Assembly: GCF_023824195.1 (NCBI RefSeq)
Contig: NZ_CP085442.1
Span: 160,001 to 210,000 of the forward strand
Length of the DNA: 50,000 nt
Origin: Priestia megaterium
GTDB taxonomy: Bacteria > Bacillota > Bacilli > Bacillales > Bacillaceae_H
Direction: 5' to 3'
Shown: piece by piece, positions 9,187 to 17,549 of the stretch
How the letters are laid out: each line of letters opens with the position of its first letter
Numbering within the stretch: the stretch's first letter is position 1
Notes under the pieces: generated by a model
The model's input: the letters and a program-made list of their open reading frames with translations, nothing else
Databases searched by the model: none
What the model was told of the DNA's origin: nothing
Program-made: the position numbers and the translations under genes

Positions 9187-9903
9187 ATGGGCCGTAAGTG
9201 GAACAATATTAAAGAAAAGAAAGCGTCAAAAGATGCTAATACAAGTCGTATATATGCCAAGTTTGGCCGTGAGATTTATGTGGCTGCGAAACAAGGCGAG
9301 CCAGATCCAGAATCAAACCAAGCGTTAAAAGTTGTATTAGAACGCGCGAAAACATACAATGTGCCAAAAGCAATTATTGACCGTGCGATTGAAAAAGCAA
9401 AAGGCGGATCAGAAGAAAATTACGATAATCTTCGTTACGAAGGTTTTGGACCAAATGGCTCAATGGTTATCGTAGATGCTCTTACGAATAACGTAAACAG
9501 AACAGCTTCAGACGTGCGTGCTGCTTTTGGTAAAAACGGTGGTAATATGGGAGTCAGCGGATCAGTGGCGTACATGTTTGATCCAACAGCTGTTATTGGT
9601 GTAGAAGGTAAGGACGAAGAAGAGACGCTAGAACTGTTAATGGAAGCAGATGTAGATGTGCGTGACATTTTAGAAGAAGAGGATTCTGTTATTGTTTATG
9701 CTGATCCGGATCAATTCCATGCGGTACAAAAAGCGTTCAATGATGCTGGTATCACGGAATTTACAGTAGCTGAGCAAACGATGCTTGCTCAAAATGATGT
9801 GACTCTTCCTGAAGATGCACAAGCTCAGTTTGAAAAAATGATTGATGCATTAGAAGACTTAGAAGATGTGCAACAAGTATATCACAACGTTGATTTAGGA
9901 TAA
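9187..9903 (+). CDS. yeeI: YebC/TACO1-family protein YeeI
   Basis: Cytoplasmic protein of 238 residues, very close to my recollection of B. subtilis YeeI. Shared stretches are [64 protein letters not shown] and the C-terminal [14 protein letters not shown]. The family (YebC, PmpR, TACO1) was long listed as transcriptional regulators; more recent work links it to relief of ribosome stalling at proline-rich or hard-to-translate stretches. The exact role here cannot be read from the sequence. The ATG has an AGAGAGTGA ribosome-binding site, and a strong terminator follows directly. Confidence 0.9.
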   Translation: MGRKWNNIKEKKASKDANTSRIYAKFGREIYVAAKQGEPDPESNQALKVVLERAKTYNVPKAIIDRAIEKAKGGSEENYDNLRYEGFGPNGSMVIVDALTNNVNRTASDVRAAFGKNGGNMGVSGSVAYMFDPTAVIGVEGKDEEETLELLMEADVDVRDILEEEDSVIVYADPDQFHAVQKAFNDAGITEFTVAEQTMLAQNDVTLPEDAQAQFEKMIDALEDLEDVQQVYHNVDLG

Positions 9904-9912
9904 TAGTAAAAG

Positions 9913-9946
9913 AGACAGACCTATCAAAGGGGTCTGTCTTTTTTTA
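9913..9946 (+). terminator. Terminator of yeeI
   Basis: Nine-bp stem (AGACAGACC, 9913-9921 with 9931-9939), 9-base loop and a run of seven T. Confidence 0.9.
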
Positions 9947-10061
9947 TAGGCCCTGCGAAAAGCATCTATTGACCCTTTCCCTTCGATTGAAATATGGTAA
10001 GATAATGAATTAAGTATAGAAAATAGTAGAATTTTATAAGAAACAAGTGGAGGGAAAGCAG

Positions 10062-11585
10062 TTGAAAAAATTAATGGTGGGGATGGCGTTAACAGCTACG
10101 CTTGCAACGGCTATAACGCCTGACTTTAGCTCAATTGGAGGAAATCAGGGAAAAGCATACGCAGCGACAGTTACATATAAAGTAACGGCAAGCAAGTTAA
10201 ATGTGAGAAGCGGAGCGGGAACGACTTACGGGATTATCGGCAGCGTAGTGAAAGATCAAACGCTATCTGTGGTGAGCAAAAGCGGAAGCTGGTACAAAAT
10301 TAACTACAACGGCCGCACGGGCTACGTAAGCAGCGATTATGTACAAGCATCAGGAACAACGCCATCAGCAGAAAGCACAACGTACATAGTAACGGCAAGC
10401 ACGCTGAATGTAAGAAGCGGAGCAGGCACCAACTATGCAGCTATTGGAAGTGTGACAAAAGGTCAGAAGCTGTCCGTGGTGAGCAAAAGCGGAGATTGGT
10501 ACAAAATTAACTACAGCGGCCGCACGGGCTACGTAAGCAGCGATTATGTACAAGCATCAGGAACAGCAACTTCACCAGCAGAAAGCACAACGTACATAGT
10601 AACGGCAAGCACGCTGAATGTAAGAAGCGGAGCAGGCACAAATTATGCATCCATAGGAAGTGTGACAAAAGGTCAAACGCTATCTGTGGTGAGCAAAAGC
10701 GGAAGCTGGTACAAAATTAACTACAACGGCCGCACGGGCTACGTAAGCAGCGATTATGTACAAGCATCAGGAACAACGCCATCAGCAGAAAGCACAACGT
10801 ACATAGTAACGGCAAGCACGCTGAATGTAAGAAGCGGAGCAGGCACAAATTATGCATCCATAGGAAGTGTGACAAAAGGCCAGAAGCTGTCTGTGGTGAG
10901 TAAAAGCGGAAGCTGGTACAAAATTAATTACAACGGCGGTACGGGTTACGTAAGCAGCGACTATGTACAGGCTTCAGCTACAGCATCTCCAAAGCTCGTA
11001 GTCGATTCTTTTAAGACGTTAGGTAATGCCCAGCAGGTCATCTTGGTTACAGCAGATAACTACGATACGAAGTCTGCTAAAATTCAAACGTTTGAAAAAG
11101 TTGATGGAAAATGGAAGCAAGTTTTAACCGCGAATGGTGTACTTGGACAAAAAGGATTCGCTTTATCGAAAAAAGAAGGAGACATGGAGTCTCCGACCGG
11201 TAAATACACAATTGGCACAGCATTCGGACGCTATGCAAATCCTGGAACTAAGCTTCCATATCGAAAAATCACAGCAAATGATGTGTGGGTAGATGATTCA
11301 AAAAGTTCTCTATATAATACGTGGCAGCAAAAGCCGGCGAATGGCCGCTGGACGAGCGCTGAGAATATGGACATTCCCGCTTACGACTATGGGTTTGTCA
11401 TTAATTATAATGAATCTAGAACGCCAGGAAAGGGAAGTGCAATCTTCTTCCATGTAGGCACAAATTATACAGCAGGATGTACGGCTACTTCTAAAGAACA
11501 AGTTGTCTCTATTTTAAAATGGTTAAATCCAGAGAAAAATCCAGTTATTATTCAATCTCCTGTAAGTGAATTAGATAAATATTAA
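10062..11585 (+). CDS. Secreted L,D-transpeptidase-family protein with four SH3b wall-binding repeats
   Basis: Exported protein of 507 residues. A signal peptide runs to about residue 34 (cleavage expected after AYA). Four bacterial SH3 (SH3b) domains follow, each with the LNVRSGAGT and WYKINYNGRTGYVSSDYV signatures, joined by short Ser/Thr/Pro/Ala linkers. The C-terminal 200 residues carry an ErfK/YbiS/YcfS/YnhG-type L,D-transpeptidase-like domain with SPTGKYTIG, a FFHVG histidine and a TAGCTAT cysteine, in place of the SHGCVRM motif of classical YkuD. It probably binds and remodels peptidoglycan. The GGAGGG ribosome-binding site lies before TTG 10062; an upstream in-frame GTG at 10047 is just 5' of that site, so TTG is preferred. 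Confidence 0.85.
   Translation: MKKLMVGMALTATLATAITPDFSSIGGNQGKAYAATVTYKVTASKLNVRSGAGTTYGIIGSVVKDQTLSVVSKSGSWYKINYNGRTGYVSSDYVQASGTTPSAESTTYIVTASTLNVRSGAGTNYAAIGSVTKGQKLSVVSKSGDWYKINYSGRTGYVSSDYVQASGTATSPAESTTYIVTASTLNVRSGAGTNYASIGSVTKGQTLSVVSKSGSWYKINYNGRTGYVSSDYVQASGTTPSAESTTYIVTASTLNVRSGAGTNYASIGSVTKGQKLSVVSKSGSWYKINYNGGTGYVSSDYVQASATASPKLVVDSFKTLGNAQQVILVTADNYDTKSAKIQTFEKVDGKWKQVLTANGVLGQKGFALSKKEGDMESPTGKYTIGTAFGRYANPGTKLPYRKITANDVWVDDSKSSLYNTWQQKPANGRWTSAENMDIPAYDYGFVINYNESRTPGKGSAIFFHVGTNYTAGCTATSKEQVVSILKWLNPEKNPVIIQSPVSELDKY
10165..10976 (+). repeat. Four tandem SH3b-coding repeats, nearly identical at DNA level
   Basis: Units of about 207-210 bp; the shared GAAAGCACAACGTACATAG segment recurs at 10371, 10581 and 10788. 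Stretches such as 10272-10352 and 10689-10769 look identical base for base. Unit four carries an Arg-to-Gly change in the GRTGYVSSDYV motif. The identity points to recent duplication or conversion. Confidence 0.9.
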
Positions 11586-11590
11586 GTTAG

Positions 11591-11626
11591 AAAGCAGCTG
11601 AATTCGTGTAATTCAGCTGCTTTTTT
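11591..11626 (+). terminator. Terminator after the SH3b L,D-transpeptidase gene
   Basis: Long stem (AAAGCAGCTGAATT, 11591-11604, with 11610-11623) and 5-base loop, followed by T6. Confidence 0.9.
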
Positions 11627-11639
11627 ATGTAATTAAAAG

Positions 11640-11710
11640 CTTTGTCCGTCTGTGGTACGACAAAGTTAGTTTTCCTATTCATTGAATGAAAGCGTTTGAT
11701 ATCTTACGAT
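11640..11710 (+). promoter_or_regulatory. Candidate mtl promoter with cre-like site and inverted repeat
   Basis: An imperfect inverted repeat, CTTTGTC (11640-11646) with GACAAAG (11659-11665), precedes TTGAAT (11682-11687) and TACGAT (11705-11710), spaced 17 bases. The sequence TGAAAGCGTTTGAT at 11687-11700 resembles a CcpA cre site but mismatches the usual final CA. It sits between the -35 and -10, where CcpA would block transcription. The inverted repeat could be an MtlR site, though it does not match the published mtl box well. Confidence 0.45.
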
Positions 11711-11745
11711 TAAAGTATCATCACGTAGAGAAAGGAAGAGAGCAA

Positions 11746-13638
11746 ATGGCTCAATCTAATATAAAAGTAGCTGTACAAAAGTTTGGGAACTTTCTAAGTT
11801 CAATGGTTATGCCAAATATCGGAGCATTTATTGCATGGGGACTTATTACTGCTTTATTTATTCCCACAGGCTTTTTCCCAAATGAAAGCCTTGCCAAACT
11901 AGTTGATCCAATGGTCAAGTATTTGCTGCCGCTGCTAATCGGCTATACAGGAGGAAAGCTTGTACACGATCAACGCGGAGGCGTTGTAGGTGCTATCGCG
12001 ACCATGGGGGTCATCGTTGGATCTGATATTCCGATGTTTCTTGGCGCTATGATTATGGGACCGCTTGGCGGTTATATCATCAAGAAGTTTGATCAGTTTA
12101 TTGAAGGTAAAGTCAAAACAGGATTCGAGATGTTAATTAATAATTTCTCAGCAGGTATTCTTGGAGGAATTCTAGCAATTCTAGCCTTTTTAGGAGTTAG
12201 TCCAGCTGTGGACGGCTTTACAGGTGCACTTGTAGTGGGTGTAGATTGGATGGTTGCACATGGCCTTCTTCCTCTTACAAGTATTTTAATTGAACCAGCT
12301 AAAATTTTATTCTTAAACAATGCTATTAATCACGGCATCTTATCTCCGATTGGAGCAGAACAAATTCGAACAAACGGACAGTCCATTCTATTGTTATTAG
12401 AAACAAATCCTGGTCCGGGATTAGGAATTCTGTTAGCGTATTGCTTCTTTGGAAAAGGAACAGCAAAACAGTCAGCGCCGGGAGCGGCCATCATTCATTT
12501 TATTGGCGGAATTCACGAAATTTACTTCCCTTACGTTTTAATGCGTCCGCTTTTAATCATTGCGGCTATTTTAGGAGGAATGAGCGGCGTATTTACATTT
12601 GTTCTTTTAGGAGGAGGCTTACAAGCGGTTGCTTCACCAGGAAGTATTTTGGCTATTTTAGCTGCTACACCAGGTAATGCAGGCAGCTACGTTGCAAATA
12701 TCTCAGGTGTTCTCGTTGCAGCCGTCGTATCGTTTATTGTAGGTTCGTTAATTTTAAAAACAGGCAAGCAAACAGAAGATTTGGACGAAGCAGCTCGCAA
12801 AATGCAAGAGATGAAGGGCAAGAAGAGTTCTGTAGCAGGAAGCTTTACAAAACAGCAAGGCGAAGTACCAGCAAGTGTTCAAAAAATTGTTTTTGCCTGT
12901 GACGCAGGTATGGGATCGAGTGCAATGGGCGCCTCTCTTCTTCGCAAGAAAGTTAAGCAAGCAGATTTAAATATTTCGGTAACAAATACAGCTATCAGTA
13001 ATATTCCAAGTGATGCTCAAATCGTTATTACACAGGAAGAGCTAACGCCGAGAGCTCAAAACAAAGTTCCAGATGCGTATCATATCTCGGTTGATAATTT
13101 TCTATCTAGCCCGGAATATGACAAACTAATTGATCAACTAAAAAATGATCATACTATTTCTAAGGCGGAAGAAGAAAAGAAAGTATCAGCAGAAAATAAT
13201 GCAGATAGCAATGATGGTTTATTAAAAGAAGAAAACGTTTTCTTGAATCAGCACTTTTCTTCTAAGGAAGAAGCAATTCGATTTGCAGGAAGTGTGTTAG
13301 TAAAAGGCGGATATGTAGAAGAAAACTACGTTGAAGCGATGATTGAGCGCGACAATATGACTTCTACTTATATGGGAAATGACGTGGCGATTCCGCATGG
13401 TACGGAAGAAGCGAAAAAGAACGTTTTAAGGTCAGGCTTTACAGTGATTCAAGTGCCAGAAGGCGTTGATTTTGATGGTGAGAAAGTTCGTTTGATTTTT
13501 GGAATTGCCGGAAAAGACGGCACCCATTTAGAAATTTTATCTGGTATCGCGATTACATGTTCCGATATGGACAATATTGAAAAGATGGTTCATGCCAAAT
13601 CAGCTAAAGAATTAATGGCTATTATTCAAAGTAACTAA
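11746..13638 (+). CDS. mtlA: Mannitol PTS permease, fused EIICBA
   Basis: Imports and phosphorylates mannitol to mannitol-1-phosphate through the phosphotransferase system. It has 630 residues. The membrane EIIC domain (about 1-340) includes the conserved GGIHEIYFPYVLM segment. The EIIB domain (about 385-470) has the phosphocysteine loop FACDAGMGSSAMG, and the EIIA domain (about 495-630) has the phosphohistidine in AIPHGT. In B. subtilis EIIA is a separate protein (MtlF); here it is fused, as in E. coli MtlA, and no mtlF is present nearby. ATG 11746 has an AAAGGAAGAG ribosome-binding site and matches the family N-terminus. First gene of the mtlA-mtlR-mtlD cluster. Confidence 0.93.
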   Translation: MAQSNIKVAVQKFGNFLSSMVMPNIGAFIAWGLITALFIPTGFFPNESLAKLVDPMVKYLLPLLIGYTGGKLVHDQRGGVVGAIATMGVIVGSDIPMFLGAMIMGPLGGYIIKKFDQFIEGKVKTGFEMLINNFSAGILGGILAILAFLGVSPAVDGFTGALVVGVDWMVAHGLLPLTSILIEPAKILFLNNAINHGILSPIGAEQIRTNGQSILLLLETNPGPGLGILLAYCFFGKGTAKQSAPGAAIIHFIGGIHEIYFPYVLMRPLLIIAAILGGMSGVFTFVLLGGGLQAVASPGSILAILAATPGNAGSYVANISGVLVAAVVSFIVGSLILKTGKQTEDLDEAARKMQEMKGKKSSVAGSFTKQQGEVPASVQKIVFACDAGMGSSAMGASLLRKKVKQADLNISVTNTAISNIPSDAQIVITQEELTPRAQNKVPDAYHISVDNFLSSPEYDKLIDQLKNDHTISKAEEEKKVSAENNADSNDGLLKEENVFLNQHFSSKEEAIRFAGSVLVKGGYVEENYVEAMIERDNMTSTYMGNDVAIPHGTEEAKKNVLRSGFTVIQVPEGVDFDGEKVRLIFGIAGKDGTHLEILSGIAITCSDMDNIEKMVHAKSAKELMAIIQSN

Positions 13639-13642
13639 CGGG

Positions 13643-13675
13643 ATAGAAAGGCATGAAGATGCCTTTTTATCCTTT
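13643..13675 (+). terminator. Hairpin between mtlA and mtlR (possible partial terminator)
   Basis: GGATA-AAAGGCAT pairs with ATGCCTTTTTATCC around a GAAG loop. It probably attenuates read-through so that mtlR and mtlD are made at lower levels than mtlA; the effect is inferred. Confidence 0.55.
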
Positions 13676-13698
13676 GTTTATAAATAAGAAAAGAGTTG

Positions 13699-15789
13699 AT
13701 GTTCTTGTTTATTACTTCAAGAGAAAAATCAATCATTGAGTTAATTATTAAAACGGCAGGAAAGCATACAGCACTTACACTTGCTACTTTTTTGAATGTA
13801 AGTGTAAGAACCGTTCACCGAGATTTGAAGGCAATTGAATCAATACTTGAAAAATTTGATTTGAAGCTGATTCGTACACAAGATGAAGGACTAATGATTG
13901 AAGGTAAAAATGAACAAATTTTTCGTCTTATCCAAGAGCTGATGAAGATTAAAACGACGGATCAGTCTCCACAGGAAAGAAAATTAATTCTTTTAATTCT
14001 TCTTCTAGAAGAAGGAGATTCATTTAAATTACAAACGCTGGCTAAAGACTTAGAAGTAAGTATTACTACACTAACTGCTTATTTAGATGAATTAACAGAG
14101 TGGTTAACAACATTTTACGTTTTCCTTCATCGAAAGAGAGGGGTGGGAGTAGAGGTTCAAGCTACTGAAGCCAATAAACGAAAAGCATTAGCTAATTATT
14201 TTCTTGTTTACTTTAATGAAGAGTTAATTGAGTGCTTGTTTTTAGCGGAAAATCAGCAGCATACGGATGAAACGATTTTGCATTATTTTTATCCGGATTA
14301 TTTAGCAGAAGTAGACCGAATTGTACATCAAGCGATTAATCAGCATCATTCTAAGCTGGCTGACAGCGATTATATAGGGCTCATTGTTCATATTTGCATT
14401 ATGATACAGCGAACGAAAAAGCAAATGTATCTAGAAGACGACAGCGGCCAAACGGAAGAGCTGGCGAGTGAAATGTTCTTAATGAAGGATATTTGCCGCG
14501 AAATTGAACGGGTATTTTCTCTTTCTTTTACAGAAAAAGATATTCATTTCTTAGCAGTGCGGCTGCGTGCAGCAAAGTTCCAAACTACTAGAGACGTATA
14601 TTACGACAGCGTAGTGGTTGGGCAGATTATTAAGAATATGATTTCTCATGTTTCTGTTCAGCTTAACACCGACTTAACCGGTGATTTTTCCCTTTACCAA
14701 GGGCTGCTTGCTCATATGGAACCGGCAATTTTTCGTCTTAAGCAAAAAATGGAGCTTTTTAATCCATTAACAGAAGAGATTAAGAAAAAGTACCCTGTTT
14801 TATTTATGGCTGTGAGAAACAGTATCGATCAAGAGCTGCCGGATTTAATTTTTCCAGATGATGAAGTGGCATATCTTGTTTTGCATTTCGGTTCAACGCT
14901 AGTGCTAAAAGAAGAAGTCATGGAAATTCAGGCACTGATTGTCTGTCCAACTGGAATTGGCACCTCGAAAATGTTAGCTAGCCGTATTCGTAAAGAGATT
15001 CCGGAGATTAATTCAGTTGTCATTAAATCGGTAAAAGAAATCAAAGAAGCCGCGCTTGAAGGGTATGACGTAGTGATTTCAACAGTAAGACTGCCTTTTT
15101 TAAATGTAGATTACATTTTAGTCAATCCACTCTTAACCGAAGAGGATATTCAATCCGTCCAGAATTTTTTACAGAAAAACATTCAAAAGTTAACCAAAGA
15201 TAAGGACTATCGTTCCTTCCAATATAAAAATAAGACCGTTTCTACAGAAAAACCGTCTTTTGAGGAAACGATGAAGCAAATTAAAGATGTGCATGGAAGT
15301 ATCGAATCAATTCTTCAAAACCTTAGAATGTATCGATTTTCGGATGCAGTGAGTCACGATCAAGTGATTTCGCATGTAGTACGCGCCGCTGAAAAAGAAC
15401 GTTTAATAACCAATGCCAGCTGCGTTATTCATCAGCTTAAGGAACGAGAAAACAAAGGCGGTTTAGGCATTCCGCAAACGAGTATGGCACTGTTCCATTG
15501 CCGTGAACATCACGTGAAAGAGCTGATTTTTCAAGTTTCACATTTAGAACAGCCTTGCACAGTTAAAGGTATGGACGGAACAAACATGCAGGCGCGTAAC
15601 CTGCTATTAATGCTCGCACCTGAAGAGTTAAGTGAAGCACAGCAAGAAATCTTAAGTTTAATTAGTACCAGTTTAATTGAAGACCATGAAGCAATGATGA
15701 TTTTTTCGTCTTCGAACGAAGAGATAATTCGCAAAAAGCTAGAAGATACGTTTCATGAGTACCTTCGAAATAATTTGATAAAGGAATGA
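13699..15789 (+). CDS. mtlR: PRD-containing transcriptional activator of the mannitol operon, MtlR
   Basis: DNA-binding activator whose activity is set by PTS phosphorylation, linking mannitol availability to mtl transcription. It has 696 residues. The N-terminal helix-turn-helix includes NVSVRTVHRDLKAIE, a second HTH-like segment lies near residue 115, and two PRD domains occupy about 190-400. An EIIB-gat-like domain has the Cys loop IVCPTGIGTSKMLASR, and the C-terminal EIIA-like domain has GIPQTSMALFH. The domain order matches known MtlR. ATG 13699 is used, but TTG 13696 or TTG 13705 are possible because the ribosome-binding site is weak. The stop is followed within a few bases by mtlD. Confidence 0.92.
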   Translation: MFLFITSREKSIIELIIKTAGKHTALTLATFLNVSVRTVHRDLKAIESILEKFDLKLIRTQDEGLMIEGKNEQIFRLIQELMKIKTTDQSPQERKLILLILLLEEGDSFKLQTLAKDLEVSITTLTAYLDELTEWLTTFYVFLHRKRGVGVEVQATEANKRKALANYFLVYFNEELIECLFLAENQQHTDETILHYFYPDYLAEVDRIVHQAINQHHSKLADSDYIGLIVHICIMIQRTKKQMYLEDDSGQTEELASEMFLMKDICREIERVFSLSFTEKDIHFLAVRLRAAKFQTTRDVYYDSVVVGQIIKNMISHVSVQLNTDLTGDFSLYQGLLAHMEPAIFRLKQKMELFNPLTEEIKKKYPVLFMAVRNSIDQELPDLIFPDDEVAYLVLHFGSTLVLKEEVMEIQALIVCPTGIGTSKMLASRIRKEIPEINSVVIKSVKEIKEAALEGYDVVISTVRLPFLNVDYILVNPLLTEEDIQSVQNFLQKNIQKLTKDKDYRSFQYKNKTVSTEKPSFEETMKQIKDVHGSIESILQNLRMYRFSDAVSHDQVISHVVRAAEKERLITNASCVIHQLKERENKGGLGIPQTSMALFHCREHHVKELIFQVSHLEQPCTVKGMDGTNMQARNLLLMLAPEELSEAQQEILSLISTSLIEDHEAMMIFSSSNEEIIRKKLEDTFHEYLRNNLIKE

Positions 15790-15794
15790 TTTTT

Positions 15795-16937
15795 GTGAAA
15801 CAAGCAGTTCATTTTGGAGCAGGCAATATTGGTCGAGGATTCATTGGGGCATTGTTTTCTCAAAGTAACTATCACGTCACATTTGTAGATATTGCTGAAA
15901 AGATTATCAATCAGTTAAACGCAGATGAAGGGTATAACGTAGTGACAGCTGCAGAGCACCCGGAGACATTAGCTGTTCAAAACGTATCTGGTTTAAATAA
16001 TCTGACACAAGAACAAGCGGTCATTGAAGCGATTAAAGGAGCAACGTACATTACGACGGCGATCGGACCCAACGTTTTGCCTCGCATTGCTCCTTTAATT
16101 GCTAAAGGTTTGGCTGAACGCGTGAAAACAAGCGACGAAAACGTATATATTATTGCATGTGAAAATCAAATCTCCGCGACAGATTTATTAAAAGGCTATA
16201 TTTTTGATGCGCTGGATGAAGAGACAAAAGCTCATGTGATAAATAAGGTCTTTTTCTTTAATTCAGCTGTAGATCGTATCGTGCCTATTCAACATAACCA
16301 AGGTTCGCTTGATGTTTTAGTAGAATCCTATTATGAATGGGTAGTAGAAGCACCTGAAGATATTCCTTTGGTAGAAGGAATGACGATTGTGCCTGACCTT
16401 GCTCCTTTTATTGAAAGAAAGTTATTTACAGTGAATACGGGACACGCGGTGATTGCATATTTTGGTTATTTAAAAGGAAAAGAAACGATTGATCAAACGT
16501 TAAGAGATTCAGATATTTACGAACAAGTACAGCAAACGCTACAAGAAACAGGAAACTATCTAATTAAAAGATATGACTTAGATAGAAAGGAACATGAAGC
16601 CTATATTACTAAAATCATTGAACGCTTTAAAAATCCTCATTTAAATGATTTAGTTAAAAGGGTAGGAAGAGCGCCAATTCGCAAGCTTGGACCTCAGGAT
16701 CGCTTGATTCGTCCGGCGCTAGAAGCAAAAAAAGCGGGCCTTTCTTATGCCTACTTAGCAAAGGCTATTGCTGCTGCGCTTTTATTTGACCCGCAAGAAG
16801 ATAAAGAGGCGATGAAGCTTCAAGCGAATATTCATGAGTATGGTATTGAGTATGTGTTAAAAGAGGTTAGTGAATTAGAGGCAAGTGATGATTTAACAAA
16901 AGAAATCATTGCTCAATATAATGCTTTAAAGTCGTGA
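15795..16937 (+). CDS. mtlD: Mannitol-1-phosphate 5-dehydrogenase
   Basis: Oxidises mannitol-1-phosphate with NAD+ to fructose-6-phosphate, feeding glycolysis. It has 380 residues. The Rossmann nucleotide-binding motif HFGAGNIGRGFIG is at the N-terminus, the catalytic-domain signature NTGHAVIAYFGYLKG lies near the middle, and KLGPQDRLIRPALEA is near the C-terminus. GTG 15795 is chosen because AAGGA at 15781-15785 lies 9 bases upstream; the in-frame ATG at 15786 would sit directly on that ribosome-binding site. It is translationally close to mtlR (5-base gap) and ends the mtl operon before a terminator hairpin. Confidence 0.95.
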   Translation: MKQAVHFGAGNIGRGFIGALFSQSNYHVTFVDIAEKIINQLNADEGYNVVTAAEHPETLAVQNVSGLNNLTQEQAVIEAIKGATYITTAIGPNVLPRIAPLIAKGLAERVKTSDENVYIIACENQISATDLLKGYIFDALDEETKAHVINKVFFFNSAVDRIVPIQHNQGSLDVLVESYYEWVVEAPEDIPLVEGMTIVPDLAPFIERKLFTVNTGHAVIAYFGYLKGKETIDQTLRDSDIYEQVQQTLQETGNYLIKRYDLDRKEHEAYITKIIERFKNPHLNDLVKRVGRAPIRKLGPQDRLIRPALEAKKAGLSYAYLAKAIAAALLFDPQEDKEAMKLQANIHEYGIEYVLKEVSELEASDDLTKEIIAQYNALKS

Positions 16938-16954
16938 ATGAATTTAGTGCGTGT

Positions 16955-16987
16955 AAACAGTCTATTTTAAATGGGCTGTTTTTCTTT
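16955..16987 (+). terminator. Terminator of the mtl cluster
   Basis: Eight-bp stem with one G-U pair (16955-16962 with 16974-16981), then TTTTTCTTTT. Confidence 0.75.
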
Positions 16988-17026
16988 TAACAGAAAGGGA
17001 ATGTTTGTGTATAGGAGGGTGATAAA

Positions 17027-17512
17027 ATGGTAGCTATTACGCACGTTCGATTAGCTGTACCTGATGTAGAAGAAGCCGTGCAGTGGTATGGAAAAGTTTT
17101 AGGTTTTAAGCTGATTGCGGGTCCTTATACGTTTAATGCTGAGGAAGAAAAAGCTGAAAATATGACTCAAGATTTACTGGGGTCTCATATCAAAAAAATG
17201 AAAAATGCTCACATGACAGCTGACAACCAGGTAGGCATTGAACTGTTTGAATTTAATAAGCCGCAAATGCCTCTTGTATTAAAAGACAGCGATGAGCAGT
17301 ATCAAAGTTATTTTCACATGTGTTTAATAGCAGATGACGTGGAAAAATTAGCGGATAAAATTGAGCAATCAGGCGGTAAAAAGCGCAGCCAAGTATGGAA
17401 TACAAGACCTGGAAAACCTTATTACTTAATTTATTGCGAAGATCCGTTTGGGAATATTATTGAGCTATATTCACACAGTACGGAGCTCATGTATGGGAAT
17501 AGAGAAGAATAA
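17027..17512 (+). CDS. VOC-family (glyoxalase/dioxygenase fold) protein
   Basis: Cytoplasmic protein of 161 residues with two beta-alpha-beta-beta-beta modules of the vicinal oxygen chelate fold. The N-terminal ITHVRLAVPDVEEAVQWYGKVLGFKL and the C-terminal YLIYCEDPFGNIIELYSH are typical, with His near residue 6 and Glu in NIIELY as likely metal ligands. The family includes lactoylglutathione lyase, methylmalonyl-CoA epimerase, bleomycin-binding proteins and dioxygenases, and the substrate cannot be read from the sequence. The start has an AGGAGGGTG ribosome-binding site. It stands alone between the mtl terminator and a shared bidirectional terminator. Confidence 0.8.
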   Translation: MVAITHVRLAVPDVEEAVQWYGKVLGFKLIAGPYTFNAEEEKAENMTQDLLGSHIKKMKNAHMTADNQVGIELFEFNKPQMPLVLKDSDEQYQSYFHMCLIADDVEKLADKIEQSGGKKRSQVWNTRPGKPYYLIYCEDPFGNIIELYSHSTELMYGNREE

Positions 17513-17549
17513 AAGCTTATCCAGATTTCTTGGATAAGCTTTTATTTTT
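17511..17549. terminator. Bidirectional terminator between the VOC gene and the L,D-transpeptidase
   Basis: Thirteen-bp stem (AAAAGCTTATCCA, 17511-17523, with 17531-17543) flanked by A-rich and T-rich arms, serving both converging genes. Confidence 0.9.

Noticed and set aside
11640..11665. Inverted repeat as a confirmed MtlR operator
   Set aside because: It does not match the published mtl box pattern closely; kept only as a candidate in the promoter entry.
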